Below, in pieces: positions 44,680 through 54,399 of a stretch of 64,000 nucleotides of DNA; position 1 is the stretch's first letter; the number at the start of each line of letters is the position of its first letter. Made by a program: the position numbers and the translations under genes. This DNA is from CAWKEY01 sp963848675 (GTDB taxonomy: Bacteria > Pseudomonadota > Gammaproteobacteria > Methylococcales > Methylomonadaceae), in contig CAWKEY010000052.1 in the NCBI GenBank assembly GCA_963848675.1, positions 168,298 to 232,297 on the forward strand, in the 5' to 3' direction. Under the pieces are notes generated by a model. The model was not told the DNA's origin. It did no database searches and was given only the letters and a program-made list of their open reading frames with translations.

Positions 44680-44883
44680 GCTGCTCTGTCTTGATCTTAG
44701 CTCTTCAATTGAACGGAACTCCGCTTTACCTTCTTCAATGTTCTTTTTTCTTGCTGCAAGAACATCCTGATGCCATTCAGGTGATGCTATCTCTGAATTT
44801 TCATGGATAAGAGAATCCCATATAGCTTCCATTGTTTGAAGTCTTTCAACTTTGCTCATTCTGGTTATTTCAATTGTATTCAT
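44659..44883 (-). CDS. Addiction-module antitoxin-like protein, partner missing
   Basis: 74 residues from the ATG at 44883, similar to the PF09720 addiction-module component: an N-terminal MSKVERLQTMEAIWDSLI helix, PEWHQDVLAAR and EEGKAEFRSIEELR. These normally precede a RelE/ParE toxin gene. Here the last residues (VGWVRR) are encoded by repeat copy 1 and nothing toxin-like follows before argA, so the toxin was lost or displaced by the repeat. Probably a relic, possibly still able to neutralise a distant toxin. Confidence 0.7.
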   Translation of the reverse strand: MNTIEITRMSKVERLQTMEAIWDSLIHENSEIASPEWHQDVLAARKKNIEEGKAEFRSIEELRSRQSSVGWVRR

Positions 44884-45042
44884 TGTATTTCCTATTCTAT
44901 CTAGGTAATCAACGTAAAAAACAACCCGCCGGTAGATTAACGGCATCGATAATTCGACATAACATCACCCGTAGGGCGTGCCGCGCGCGCCAAAGGGGTT
45001 AATAAGGTTGCGGTAGATGTTATTCCAAGCTCAGATGGCGCG

Positions 45043-45927
45043 CTACTGGGCTGAGCTGGCGAAAAGTTTCCGTAAATTAGCAATTTCTCTCCAATATGTC
45101 TTGCGTTTATTTTTATATTGAAGCTCGGCTTGTTTTGCTCTGCCTTTCCTAGGTGGCTTTGCTGAATACTCCTGCCATTTGCGTTCTGCATAGTGATCTT
45201 CAGCCGGAAATTGGGCGGATGACAATTTGGCGAGCTTTACATATTCACCATTTTGCCCGCTTGGATGGGGTAACGAGATGAGTTGAAGCCCATGTGCCTC
45301 AAGTGCTTTCCAGACCGAGAGACCATCATCCATGAGAATGGATTTAAGTGCTACGGTGGCTTTGTCACCAAACACAAAAACATGGGAAAGCCTTGTGAAT
45401 TGGAAGTTAGTTACCTCAGTAAAGAAACGTCGTGTGATACAGCGGACATTTGACAAATATGCCTGAGGATCAAAATCGTCCGATGAACCATCTACGGTAA
45501 GGCTGGCGCATTTAACAAGTGAGTTCGTCAAGATGTCGGGGTGACCGGCGAAAGTAGTCGTTTCGTCCAATAATAGACCGAGATACTTATCAATCTCAAG
45601 CCCTTTGAACATACGAATAATGTCATCTTCCATGCCTCGGAACGACGCCCAACGGGCAGCCTGATCGTAACTTTCAGAAGAGCGGTATTTATCCAAGAAA
45701 CCTTCAATCTGGTTCCCTGCGGGCGAAAGCCCCACAATCATTACTCGAGGATTAAAAGTTGGTGCTGGTTTGGCTGGATGATTGCGAGGCATAATAAAAT
45801 ACAGTTGCCTTTCCCGATCTCGATGAAAAGCGAATGCTGCTTTGGTTTCACCAGGGTTCGGCACAGAGAAGATACGAGGGTTTTCCAGGCAAGGCATTGA
45901 ACAAAGATCTGTGCTTTTCATAGTCAT
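45043..45927 (-). CDS. Uracil-DNA-glycosylase-superfamily-like protein
   Basis: About 294 residues from the ATG at 45927 (another ATG at 45921). MIVGLSPAGNQIEGFL resembles UDG motif A, VFVFGDKATVAL the central strand, and LPHPSGQNGEYVKL motif B (H-P-S-G). The C-terminal 45 residues are very basic (KPPRKGRAKQ...KNKRKTYWRE), suiting nucleic-acid binding. It is not UDG family 1 or 4. It is enclosed by inverted copies of the interspersed repeat together with the orphan antitoxin, so horizontal acquisition is likely. Function beyond base-excision-like fold is unknown. Confidence 0.6.
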   Translation of the reverse strand: MTMKSTDLCSMPCLENPRIFSVPNPGETKAAFAFHRDRERQLYFIMPRNHPAKPAPTFNPRVMIVGLSPAGNQIEGFLDKYRSSESYDQAARWASFRGMEDDIIRMFKGLEIDKYLGLLLDETTTFAGHPDILTNSLVKCASLTVDGSSDDFDPQAYLSNVRCITRRFFTEVTNFQFTRLSHVFVFGDKATVALKSILMDDGLSVWKALEAHGLQLISLPHPSGQNGEYVKLAKLSSAQFPAEDHYAERKWQEYSAKPPRKGRAKQAELQYKNKRKTYWREIANLRKLFASSAQ

Positions 45928-45966
45928 CGTTGCTTTATTTGAGAGGTCTAGTCGTAAAATGAACTT

Positions 45967-46030
45967 GGCGATAGCCGTAACCCAACACATCGAAGCAGCA
46001 AATGTTGGGTTACGCTATCGTTAACCCAAT
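45967..46030 (-). repeat. Interspersed palindromic repeat, copy 2 (inverted)
   Basis: On the minus strand it reads TTGGGTTAACGATAGCGTAA..., matching copy 1 closely, including the shared loop core CTTCGATGTGTTGGGTTACG, but its outer end is cut where the ilvD stop codon begins. It lies opposite in orientation to copies 1 and 3. Confidence 0.8.
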
Positions 46031-47724
46031 CAATCCAAATTATCAGTAACCGCCCCCAACGACGCCGAACTCACCAGCTTGGCGTATTTTGCCAAAACGC
46101 CGCGGGTGTAACGTGGCGCGGGTTGCTGCCATTTTTCAAAACGGCGGGCGATTTCGTGTTCGTTGACGTGCAGGGTCAGCGCATTGGTTTCAGCATCGAT
46201 GGTGATTTCATCGCCGTCCTGAACAATTGCCAGGGCGCCGCCAACATAGGCTTCCGGGGAGATGTGGCCGACCACGAAGCCGTGGGTGCCGCCGGAGAAA
46301 CGGCCATCGGTGATTAGCGCCACGTCTTTGCCCAGGCCTTTACCCATAATAGCCGATGTGGGGGAGAGCATTTCCCTCATGCCGGGACCGCCTTTCGGGC
46401 CTTCGTAGCGGATGACGATGACGTCGCCTTTGACGATGTCGCCATTCAGGATGCTCTGCAGCGCCTGCTCTTCGGCATCGAAGACTTTGGCTGTGCCAGT
46501 GAATACCAAACCTTCCTTGCCGGTGATTTTCGCTACGGCGCCTTCGGGCGCCAGATTACCGTATAAAATAACCAGATGGCTGTCTTTTTTGATCGGATTA
46601 TCGAGCGAATGGATCATGTCCTGACCGGCAGGATAGGGTAAGACATTGGCCAGATTCTCCGCCAGCGTTTTGCCGGTCACGGTCAAACAATCGCCATGCA
46701 GCAGGCCGCGATCGAGCAGTTCTTTCATCAAGGGCTGAATGCCGCCGATTTCGATCAGTTCGGCCATTTGATAGCGGCCGCTGGGTTTTAAATCGGCCAC
46801 CATGGGCACATGCTTGCCGATGCGCGTGAAATCATCCAAAGACAGATCGATACCGGCGGCGTTGGCCATCGCCAGCAGATGCAATACCGCATTGGTGGAG
46901 CCGCCGAGGGCAATGACGACGGTAATGGCGTTTTCAAACGCGGCTTTGGTCATGATGTCGCTGGGTTTGATGTCTTTTTTCAACAATTCCAAGACGGCAG
47001 CGCCTGCGTGTTCGCAGTCCAGGCGTTTGTCTTCGGAAATGGCAGCTTGCGCCGAACTGCCCGGCAAGCTCATGCCCAGGGCTTCAATCGCCGAGGCCAT
47101 GGTGTTGGCGGTGTACATGCCGCCGCAGGAGCCCGCCCCTGGAATGGCTTTTTCTTCAATCGCCGCCAGTTCGGCATCGTCGATTTTGTTGTTGGCTCTG
47201 GCGCCGACGGCTTCAAATACGGAAACAACATCGAGTTTTTTGTCTTTATGGCAGCCGGGTAGTATGGTGCCGCCATAGACGAAAATCGCCGGACGGTTCA
47301 GGCGCGACAGCGCGATCATGCAGCCGGGCATGTTTTTGTCACAGCCGCCGATAGCGACGATACCGTCAAAGCCCTGGCAGCCGACCACGGTTTCAATCGA
47401 GTCGGCGATTACTTCCCTGGATACCAGCGAATATTTCATGCCTTCGGTGCCCATCGAGATGCCGTCAGAAATCGTGATGGTGTTAAAGATCACCGCCTTG
47501 CCATTGGCGTTATCAACGCCTGAGGCAGCCGCATCAGCCAGTTTGTTGATGTGCATGTTGCACGGTGTGACCATGCTCCAGGTCGAGGCGATGCCGATTT
47601 GCGGTTTTTTGAAATCTTCATTTTTAAAGCCGACCGCGTGCAGCATGGCGCGGCTGGGTGCGCGTTCCATGCCGTCTACGACGAGGGAGGAAAATTTGCG
47701 GGTTTTGTCGTTTGATTGGGACAT
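46030..47724 (-). CDS. ilvD: Dihydroxy-acid dehydratase
   Basis: 564 residues; penultimate step of valine and isoleucine synthesis. Iron-sulfur cysteines occur in [18 protein letters not shown] and [13 protein letters not shown]. The C-terminal [18 protein letters not shown] block is intact. At about 560 residues it belongs to the shorter IlvD group. The stop codon abuts repeat copy 2. No other ilv gene is adjacent. Confidence 0.97.
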   Translation of the reverse strand: MSQSNDKTRKFSSLVVDGMERAPSRAMLHAVGFKNEDFKKPQIGIASTWSMVTPCNMHINKLADAAASGVDNANGKAVIFNTITISDGISMGTEGMKYSLVSREVIADSIETVVGCQGFDGIVAIGGCDKNMPGCMIALSRLNRPAIFVYGGTILPGCHKDKKLDVVSVFEAVGARANNKIDDAELAAIEEKAIPGAGSCGGMYTANTMASAIEALGMSLPGSSAQAAISEDKRLDCEHAGAAVLELLKKDIKPSDIMTKAAFENAITVVIALGGSTNAVLHLLAMANAAGIDLSLDDFTRIGKHVPMVADLKPSGRYQMAELIEIGGIQPLMKELLDRGLLHGDCLTVTGKTLAENLANVLPYPAGQDMIHSLDNPIKKDSHLVILYGNLAPEGAVAKITGKEGLVFTGTAKVFDAEEQALQSILNGDIVKGDVIVIRYEGPKGGPGMREMLSPTSAIMGKGLGKDVALITDGRFSGGTHGFVVGHISPEAYVGGALAIVQDGDEITIDAETNALTLHVNEHEIARRFEKWQQPAPRYTRGVLAKYAKLVSSASLGAVTDNLD

Positions 47725-47833
47725 TTGGGAAGATCCTGGACAATAATGAATGATGTTAAGCTACAAGGTTCAAGGGGGGATATTTTTTTTGTACCTTGTA
47801 CCTTAGTAATGCGCACGAAATAAGTTGAACAAG

Positions 47834-47880
47834 TGTAGGTGCGAATTTATTCGCACAATGCGGATAAATCCGCACCTACA
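47834..47880. repeat. REP-like imperfect palindrome
   Basis: TGTAGGTGCGAATTTATTCG and its near reverse complement ending CCGCACCTACA form a 22-base-pair stem with two A-C mismatches (G-U on the other strand). It lies between the SH3 gene and ilvD, both on the minus strand. It differs in sequence from the repeat at 7880 and from the three-copy repeat. Confidence 0.65.
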
Positions 47881-47927
47881 CAAAAAATTGTTTATCAGAG
47901 TTGCGCAAGTTATTTGATACGCGTTCC

Positions 47928-48581
47928 TTAATACGAATCCCAGCCGCTACTACGGCGGCGCCAGCTTAATTTGGGCAGGAAAAAGCCTAAAATGACACTG
48001 ATGATCGAAAGCAAGCCGCCGTATAAAAACCAGTCCTGATTGGTGCTGTCTTCAAGCGCTCTGTTTTCCAGTTTAAGTTGTTCCAGTTCCCTTTCGACAT
48101 TAACCACGCGTTCTTGCAGTTCGTCACGCTGATATTTTATTTGTATGGCATTGGCTGCGGTTTGTTTAAGTTCGCTGAGCTCTCTGCTTAATTGGTCGCG
48201 TTCATTGACCAGGGATTGTTCAAGCGTCGAGCCTGTACTTACCGATTTTTTGAGAGCCTCTAATTCAGTTTTGAGGCTGATATTTTCTGCCCGTAATGAG
48301 CTTGAATCGAGATTGAGCGGCTGTTCTTTAGTGATATGGCGGGTCAAAATATAGCCTACCGTGCCGTTTTCGAGACGAACATATGCGAATCCGGTTTTAT
48401 TGTTTTGCGACACGACAGTTAAAGGCGTTCCGGATGGGAGCATTTTTATCACTTTACCCCGTACACTTTCAGTGCTGCGGAGCTCGAAATCTTTACTACT
48501 GGTTACGTAGACGGTTTCCGCGGCGTGTGCCAGAGATAAAGTCGTCATTAGGATAAAAAAGCAGATGAGTATTTTTTTCAC
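47928..48581 (-). CDS. TIGR04211-type SH3-domain membrane protein (YgiM-like)
   Basis: 217 residues: signal peptide (1-20), a bacterial SH3 domain (about 21-85, with VYVTSSKDFELRSTES and VGYILTRHI), a long coiled coil (about 95-185) and a C-terminal membrane helix (about 186-205) with a basic tail. It would expose the SH3 domain in the periplasm, where such domains bind peptidoglycan-like ligands. Function is unknown; it follows argF at about 90 bases. Confidence 0.82.
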   Translation of the reverse strand: MKKILICFFILMTTLSLAHAAETVYVTSSKDFELRSTESVRGKVIKMLPSGTPLTVVSQNNKTGFAYVRLENGTVGYILTRHITKEQPLNLDSSSLRAENISLKTELEALKKSVSTGSTLEQSLVNERDQLSRELSELKQTAANAIQIKYQRDELQERVVNVERELEQLKLENRALEDSTNQDWFLYGGLLSIISVILGFFLPKLSWRRRSSGWDSY

Positions 48582-48673
48582 GGGAAATCTCTCTTATTGG
48601 ACGTATGACGGCTGCCAGGGATGGTGGAAGAATCGCAATCGGCAGGGAACTGCAACTAGGCTCAATTTTAGCG

Positions 48674-49576
48674 CTATTTTGTACATAGAAGAAATTCCAG
48701 CAGTGCTTTTTGGGCATGCAGCCGGTTTTCGGCCTCATCAAAGACAACACTTTGAACGCCGTCAATGACCTCGGCACTGACTTCCTCGCCGCGGTGAGCA
48801 GGCAAACAATGCATAAACAGGGCGTCACTGTGAGCTGCCTTCATGATGCTGGCATTGACCTGATAGTCTTTAAAGGCAATTTCGCGTTGTTTCTGTTCTT
48901 CTTCCTGGCCCATGCTGGCCCAGACATCAGTCACGCATAAGTTTGAATTTTCAGCGGCTGCCTGTGCGCTGTCAAAGAAACGGATGCGTTCGCCGGCGGC
49001 TTTCACAATGGCAGCATCAGGCTGGTAAGCTCTTGGGCAGGCAAGGTTTAAATTGAAGTCCAGCACACGGGCCGCATCAATATACGAATGGCACATATTA
49101 TTGCCATCGCCAATCCAGGTGACGGTTTTGCCTTGAATGTCGCCGCGATGTTCAAAATAGGTCTGCATGTCGGCTAATAATTGGCAAGGGTGTTGCAAAT
49201 CGGTTAGGCCGTTAATAACGGGCACACTGGAGTGTTGCGCGAAGGTGGTTACGGTTTCGTGGCTGTTGGTTCTGAGCATAATGCAGTCGACCATGCTGGA
49301 GATGACTTTGGCGCTGTCTTGCAGCGGTTCGCCGCGGCCAAGCTGGGTGTCTCTGGGCGATAAAAATAATGCACTGCCGCCAAAGTGACACATGCCGGCT
49401 TCAAAGGAAATCCGTGTGCGCGTCGAGGATTTCTCGAAAATCATCGCCAGGACCTGGCCCTTTAACGGCTGGTAATCAGGGTCGCGGTTATTTTTAAGGG
49501 CTATGGCCCGCTTGATCAGATGGCGGAATTCTTCGCTGGATAAGTCAAGCAGGCTGATGAAATGTCTGGGCTTCAT
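48674..49576 (-). CDS. argF: Ornithine carbamoyltransferase
   Basis: 300 residues; makes citrulline from ornithine and carbamoyl phosphate. The carbamoyl-phosphate loop [10 protein letters not shown], the [11 protein letters not shown] block and the active-site [12 protein letters not shown] are complete. It begins four bases after the argD stop, so argD and argF form an operon. Confidence 0.97.
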   Translation of the reverse strand: MKPRHFISLLDLSSEEFRHLIKRAIALKNNRDPDYQPLKGQVLAMIFEKSSTRTRISFEAGMCHFGGSALFLSPRDTQLGRGEPLQDSAKVISSMVDCIMLRTNSHETVTTFAQHSSVPVINGLTDLQHPCQLLADMQTYFEHRGDIQGKTVTWIGDGNNMCHSYIDAARVLDFNLNLACPRAYQPDAAIVKAAGERIRFFDSAQAAAENSNLCVTDVWASMGQEEEQKQREIAFKDYQVNASIMKAAHSDALFMHCLPAHRGEEVSAEVIDGVQSVVFDEAENRLHAQKALLEFLLCTK

Positions 49577-49580
49577 AGGG

Positions 49581-50765
49581 TTAGTCTTTAATAACAGCGG
49601 TTTGCTCTTGTATAAGCCTTGATAAGGTGGCTACGAGTTCGTTGATCTGTTGCTCGTCAATGATTAATGGCGGCAGTAAACGGATGGTTTTTTCATTGGT
49701 CACATTGATCAGTAAACCCCGTTCCAGTGCCGCTTTAACCAGGTCTGCGCAGGGGAAGTCGAGTTCGATGCCTATCATCAGGCCTTTGTGGCGTATGTCG
49801 ACGACATGCCGATTGTCTTGCAGGTGTTTAGTGAAGCCTGAACAAATGGCATTGCCTTTATGTTCAGCCTGACCAATCAGGCGCTCCTGATCCAGTGTTG
49901 CCAGTACCGCTAAGGCTGCGCTACAGGCCAAAGGATTGCCGCCAAAGGTGGAGCCGTGCATGCCGGCGGTCAATAAATGTGCGGCTTTGCCGCGGGCAAG
50001 ACAGGCGCCGATAGGTACGCCGTTACCCAATGCTTTGGCCAGCGTACAGACATCAGGAATGATATTGCTGTGCTGGTAGGCAAGAAATTTTCCGGTACGG
50101 CCTATACCGGTCTGAATTTCATCGAGCATCATCAACAGTTGATAATGGTCGCAGAGATTGCGAATCTGGCCAAGATAATCATCGGCCGGGATATTGATGC
50201 CGCCTTCGCCCTGTATGGGCTCGACCAGTATGGCGACAATATTGTCATGCTGCTTGATGGCCTGCTTGATGGCATGGATGTTGTTGTACGGCACGCGAAA
50301 AAAGCCTTCAACCAGTGGCGCAAAGCCGGACTGCACCTTGGTATTGCCGGTGGCGCTCAGGGTGGCCAGGGTGCGGCCATGGAAGCTTTTCTCCATGACA
50401 ATGATGGCAGGGGTTTCTATGCCCAGCTCATGGCCATATTTACGCGCGAGCTTGATGGCGGCCTCGTTGGCTTCGGCGCCGGAATTGCAAAAAAAGACGT
50501 TATCCATAGCGCTTCTTTTTGTCAGCTCATGGGCCAGTTGCTCCTGAGCCGCGATGCCATATATATTTGAAGTGTGCAGCAAGGTTTGGCTTTGTTTGCA
50601 TATTGCCTTATGCACGGCCGGATGCGAATGCCCCAGATTACAGACGGCGATGCCCGACAAGGCATCCAGGTAACGCCGATTGTTGGTATCCCACAACCAT
50701 GCGCCTTCGCCTCGTTCAAAGGTTACGGGCAAGCGTCCATAGGTTGGCATAATATGGCTGGTCAT
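49581..50765 (-). CDS. argD: Acetylornithine aminotransferase
   Basis: 394-residue PLP enzyme of arginine (and often lysine) synthesis. The PLP lysine lies in [14 protein letters not shown], with [17 protein letters not shown] and [11 protein letters not shown] as usual. First gene of argD-argF, divergent from grxD across a 170-base spacer. Confidence 0.95.
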   Translation of the reverse strand: MTSHIMPTYGRLPVTFERGEGAWLWDTNNRRYLDALSGIAVCNLGHSHPAVHKAICKQSQTLLHTSNIYGIAAQEQLAHELTKRSAMDNVFFCNSGAEANEAAIKLARKYGHELGIETPAIIVMEKSFHGRTLATLSATGNTKVQSGFAPLVEGFFRVPYNNIHAIKQAIKQHDNIVAILVEPIQGEGGINIPADDYLGQIRNLCDHYQLLMMLDEIQTGIGRTGKFLAYQHSNIIPDVCTLAKALGNGVPIGACLARGKAAHLLTAGMHGSTFGGNPLACSAALAVLATLDQERLIGQAEHKGNAICSGFTKHLQDNRHVVDIRHKGLMIGIELDFPCADLVKAALERGLLINVTNEKTIRLLPPLIIDEQQINELVATLSRLIQEQTAVIKD

Positions 50766-50934
50766 TGATTCGGCCTGTAAACGTAAATACCGGCGGCAAT
50801 CAGCCGCCTGTTGAAAAAATGCTCGATTATAGGTTTCAATAAGGTATCAGGCAAGCATTGGCTTGCAAGATTAGCTTTTTTTAGTGTCATAAAGTTGATA
50901 ACATCAATGGGTTTTATTTATTGAGTGATTGAAT

Positions 50935-51258
50935 ATGAATGTTATAGAAAGAATTAAAGACCAGCTTGAAAATCATCCGGTGGTTTTGTACATGAAAGGC
51001 ACTCCGGATTTTCCGCAGTGCGGTTTTTCCGGCAAAACGGTGCAAGTGCTGGATGCCTGCCATGCCAAATACATGTATGTCAATATTTTTGAGGATCTTG
51101 AGCTGCGCGACGCTCTCAAAGAATATTCAAACTGGCCAACGTACCCGCAGCTTTATATTGGCGGTGAATTAGTCGGCGGTTGTGACATCGTGACGGACTT
51201 GTACAGCAAGGGCGAACTGGCCAAGATGTTGGCAGCGGTAGGTGGCGTCGAGCAATAG
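50935..51258 (+). CDS. grxD: Monothiol glutaredoxin Grx4
   Basis: 107 residues with the CGFS active site (C29 in PDFPQCGFSGKTV) and glutathione-binding NWPTYPQLYIGGELVGGCD. Binds and delivers [2Fe-2S] clusters. An in-frame TTG lies two codons earlier at 50929, but the ATG at 50935 is preferred. A terminator follows directly. Confidence 0.95.
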   Translation: MNVIERIKDQLENHPVVLYMKGTPDFPQCGFSGKTVQVLDACHAKYMYVNIFEDLELRDALKEYSNWPTYPQLYIGGELVGGCDIVTDLYSKGELAKMLAAVGGVEQ

Positions 51259-51270
51259 TGCTTATGCCCA

Positions 51271-51305
51271 AGCCTGCCCACGCGGTATGTGGGTAGGCTG
51301 TTTTG
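51271..51305. terminator. Rho-independent terminator after grxD
   Basis: AGCCTGCCCAC (51271-51281) pairs with GTGGGTAGGCT (51289-51299) with one G-U pair and a 7-base loop, followed by GTTTTGT. It also lies just beyond the 3' end of the convergent rnt gene. Confidence 0.85.
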
Positions 51306-51308
51306 TCT

Positions 51309-51932
51309 TCAGTTTGCCAGTGTTTCCAGCTGTTTCCAGCGGTTGACTATCATGCAGAATAATTCAGCCGTTTTTTCGGCATCATAAAGCGCCGAGTGCG
51401 CTTTTTCATTATCCCATTCCAGTCCAGCGGACTGCGCGATTTTAGCCAGCACGGTTTGTTGATAGGCCAAGCCGCCCAAAGTGGCAGTGTCAAAGGTGCT
51501 GAACGGGTGGAAAGGGCTTCTTTTTATTTGTGTGCGCTGAATAGCCGCATTTAAAAAATTAATGTCGAAAGCCGGGTTGTGACCCACCAGGATGGCCCGT
51601 GTGCAGTTATTGCGTTTTACCGCGTGTTTAATCGGAGTAAACAACATATCCAGTGCCGCTTTTTCTTCAATCGCCATGCGAAAAGGATGATGTGGATCGA
51701 TGCCGTTGAATTTCAGCGCAGCCTCGTCCAGCTCGGCGTTTTTAAAGGGAATAACGTGTGTACAATAGCGTTCTGTGATTTCCAGATCGGCGTTGCTATT
51801 TAGCTCGACGATCACTGCGGCTATTTCCAGCAGAGCATTCTTTTTTGGATTAAAGCCGGCAGTTTCAATGTCGACAATAACAGGAAGGTAGCCTCTAAAT
51901 CTTTTGTTCAGAGGAATTGCAGGCGTGGTCAT
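51309..51932 (-). CDS. rnt: Ribonuclease T
   Basis: 207-residue DEDD 3'-exonuclease that matures tRNA and other stable RNA ends. Exo I VIVDIETAGFNPKKNALLE, exo II GHNPAFDINFLNAA and exo III KAHSALYDAEKTAELF hold the four acidic residues and the catalytic His. Length is normal for RNase T, distinguishing it from polymerase epsilon subunits. Confidence 0.95.
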   Translation of the reverse strand: MTTPAIPLNKRFRGYLPVIVDIETAGFNPKKNALLEIAAVIVELNSNADLEITERYCTHVIPFKNAELDEAALKFNGIDPHHPFRMAIEEKAALDMLFTPIKHAVKRNNCTRAILVGHNPAFDINFLNAAIQRTQIKRSPFHPFSTFDTATLGGLAYQQTVLAKIAQSAGLEWDNEKAHSALYDAEKTAELFCMIVNRWKQLETLAN

Positions 51933-52065
51933 TAATTATGAAATGTATTCAGATGGGTTCAAAAATTGAAAATGAGTGCAGCGCGCTCGAAGGCTGAGCT
52001 TGTTTATGCTATGTTACGCGAAAATGAATCCAGAATAAATGAATGACAATCCAAAGAGGGATAAA

Positions 52066-52860
52066 ATGAAAAACAAAAAAATAATAACCCAACTTGCTGG
52101 TTTTGCTTTACTCGGGTTGGTTTCAGGATGCGCAACGACTGGAACAAACAGCGGTGATCCACTGGAAGGATGGAATCGAGGGGTACAGACATTTAACGAC
52201 AATCTCGACAAATATGCGATGAAGCCTTTAGCCAAAGGCTATCAATGGATCATGCCGGAATTTGCAGATCAGGGAGTAACCAATTTTTTTAGCAACATTA
52301 ATGATATCGGCGTCACTATCAATGACCTGTTGCAGTGTAAATTTGTCCAAGGTGGTCAGGATGGCGCCCGCTTTATTGTCAATACCGTTGCCGGCGTGGG
52401 CGGGTTTATCGATGTTGCCGAGATGATTGAATTGCCCAAGCACAAAGAAGACTTTGATCAAACCCTGGGCGTGTGGGGCGTGCCGATGGGTCCCTATCTG
52501 GTACTCCCATTTTTTGGACCCAGCAGTCCCAGAGGGGTGACTGGATTGGTGGGTGATGCGGCGATGAATCCAATCACCTATGTTGGTTTTGGTGTTTTTC
52601 CAGGCATTGATAATGGATTGGGCTCAGCCATTAGTGGGGGAGCATTCGCTCTGAATGCGATTGACCTGAGAGCAGACAATTTAGTCACTGAAAAAATTGC
52701 AAGAGAAGCGGCGATTGATCGTTATGCATTCCTGAAAAGTGCTTATATTCAACAGCGCAAATATCTGATTTATGACGGCAATGTGCCAGAGGAAGAAGAC
52801 GGGTTTGAGTTCTATGAAGACTCCGAAAAGGATCATTTAGGCCCCATCAACCCTTACTAA
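52066..52860 (+). CDS. mlaA: MlaA (VacJ) outer-membrane lipid-asymmetry lipoprotein
   Basis: 264 residues from ATG 52066; AGAGGGAT precedes it, so an earlier in-frame ATG at 52039 is less likely. The lipobox LVSGC places the lipidated Cys at 22. The family motifs DPLEGWNRGVQTFND, GVGGFIDVAE and GPYLVLPFFGPSSPRG are present. It takes misplaced phospholipid from the outer leaflet; the MlaBCDEF partners are not in the window. Confidence 0.94.
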   Translation: MKNKKIITQLAGFALLGLVSGCATTGTNSGDPLEGWNRGVQTFNDNLDKYAMKPLAKGYQWIMPEFADQGVTNFFSNINDIGVTINDLLQCKFVQGGQDGARFIVNTVAGVGGFIDVAEMIELPKHKEDFDQTLGVWGVPMGPYLVLPFFGPSSPRGVTGLVGDAAMNPITYVGFGVFPGIDNGLGSAISGGAFALNAIDLRADNLVTEKIAREAAIDRYAFLKSAYIQQRKYLIYDGNVPEEEDGFEFYEDSEKDHLGPINPY

Positions 52861-52879
52861 GCGCAGGTGCTGAAGGCAA

Positions 52880-52908
52880 AAGAACAGGCCTTAGCCGCCT
52901 GTTCTTCT
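52880..52908. terminator. Hairpin terminator between mlaA and pyrC
   Basis: AAGAACAGGC (52880-52889) and GCCTGTTCTT (52897-52906) are perfect complements around a 7-base loop. The T-rich end serves the plus strand; the matching AAGAA arm can serve convergent pyrC. Confidence 0.8.
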
Positions 52909-52917
52909 TGTGTGTGC

Positions 52918-53949
52918 TTACTGTAATTTCCAGGCCAGTTCTTCATTGGCCCTCAGTGGCGTGATCGATAGGCCATTTTCTCCATAAGCTTCTGGTACTT
53001 GCCAAGCCATTTTGACCAGCGTCACTGTGCCTGTGTTTCTCGGTAAATGGTAAAAATCCGGGCCGAAAAAACTGGCAAAGCCTTCCAGCTTGTCTAATTT
53101 GCCCGCGTTTTCAAAAATTTCGGCATAGAGTTCAAGGGCGGCATGGGCGCTGTAACAGCCGGCGCAACCGCAGGCGGCTTCTTTTAATGCCGTCAGGTGC
53201 GGTGCGCTGTCGGTGCCGAGAAAGAATTTAGGGTTGCCGCTGGTAGCGGCTGCAAGCAATGCTTGCCGGTGGCGTTCACGTTTGAGAATCGGCAGGCAGT
53301 AATGGTGCGGCCGAATACCGCCTGCCAGCAGGGCATTGCGGTTATACAGCAGATGCTGCGGCGTAATGGTCGCGGCAATATGGGCGCCGCTGGATTGCAC
53401 AAACTGAACTGCTTCAGCAGTGGTTACATGCTCTACTACCACGCGTAAAGCAGGAAAATGCTGCACGATTGCGCTTAGAGCCGTATCGATAAACACCCGC
53501 TCCCGGTCAAAAATGTCGCAGTTTTCATCGGTCACTTCGCCATGAATGAGCAAAGGCATGGCGTATTTTTCCATGGCCTCGAACAGCGGATAGACGGCTT
53601 CAATATCGGCCACGCCCGCATCCGAATTGGTGGTGGCGCCGGCCGGATAAAGCTTGAAGGCGTGAACGTAGGTTGATTCAGCGGCTTTTCTGATTTCATC
53701 GGCGCTCGTCGAGCCGGTCAGGTAAAGCGTCATCAGCGGCGTGAAATTTAAGCCTGTAGGCACGGCTTGTAGAATTTCTTCCCGATAGCTTAAGGCTTGC
53801 GCCACGGTAGTCACCGGCGGCTTGAGATTGGGCATGATGATGGCGCGGGCGAATTGTCTGGCGGTATGGGCGATCACCGTTTTTAAGATGGCGCCGGTTC
53901 GGACATGTGCGTGCCAGTCATCGGGTCGTGTTATAGTCAGTTTTTTCAT
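52918..53949 (-). CDS. pyrC: Dihydroorotase, class II
   Basis: 343 residues; third step of pyrimidine synthesis. The metal ligands are in WHAHVR, the carboxylated-lysine segment [22 protein letters not shown] and VVEHVTT, with FLGTDSAPH near the C-terminus. The short length marks the E. coli PyrC type rather than the longer AllB-like type. Divergent from the zinc-ribbon gene. Confidence 0.96.
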   Translation of the reverse strand: MKKLTITRPDDWHAHVRTGAILKTVIAHTARQFARAIIMPNLKPPVTTVAQALSYREEILQAVPTGLNFTPLMTLYLTGSTSADEIRKAAESTYVHAFKLYPAGATTNSDAGVADIEAVYPLFEAMEKYAMPLLIHGEVTDENCDIFDRERVFIDTALSAIVQHFPALRVVVEHVTTAEAVQFVQSSGAHIAATITPQHLLYNRNALLAGGIRPHHYCLPILKRERHRQALLAAATSGNPKFFLGTDSAPHLTALKEAACGCAGCYSAHAALELYAEIFENAGKLDKLEGFASFFGPDFYHLPRNTGTVTLVKMAWQVPEAYGENGLSITPLRANEELAWKLQ

Positions 53950-54055
53950 TATAATGAAGAGGTTTTTGTAAAATCGACCTTATTTTATAGTAAGGGTCTT
54001 GAAATGCTCAATGTAGACCCTATCTTAAGCCATATTTTTTTAGCGGGAGTAGTTA

Positions 54056-54328
54056 ATGCCAATTTACGAATATCAATGCCAATCATGTGGCCATGAGCAT
54101 GAAGCTTTACAGAAGCTGGGCGCCGAACCTTTGATTCAATGCCCTGCCTGTAGCCGGCCGGAATTAATGAAAAAAATTTCCGCTGCCGGCTTCAGACTCA
54201 AAGGCGGTGGCTGGTATGAGACTGACTTTAAGAGCGGAGCAAAGAAAAATATAGCTGGCGAGAGCAGCACTCCGGCGCCTGCTGCCAAGCCAGGCCACTC
54301 CTGTGGCGGCGGTGGCTGCAGCCATTAG
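54056..54328 (+). CDS. FmdB-family zinc-ribbon protein
   Basis: 90 residues opening MPIYEYQCQSCGHEHE, with two CxxC knuckles (CQSC, CPAC) for one zinc and a Ser/Gly/Cys-rich tail (HSCGGGGCSH). The family is named for a putative formamidase regulator, but its real role is unknown. It lies 71 bases before aspS on the same strand, an arrangement common in proteobacteria, so co-transcription is likely. Confidence 0.88.
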   Translation: MPIYEYQCQSCGHEHEALQKLGAEPLIQCPACSRPELMKKISAAGFRLKGGGWYETDFKSGAKKNIAGESSTPAPAAKPGHSCGGGGCSH

Positions 54329-54399
54329 AGTGCTGGCTTGCATAAGCCGGTTTAAGCACGTAATATCGACAATTTTTTGGATAAACAGAGACCACATCT

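Noticed and set aside
49977..50570. 197-codon plus-strand frame
   Set aside because: Antisense to argD, whose reading frame is unmistakable.
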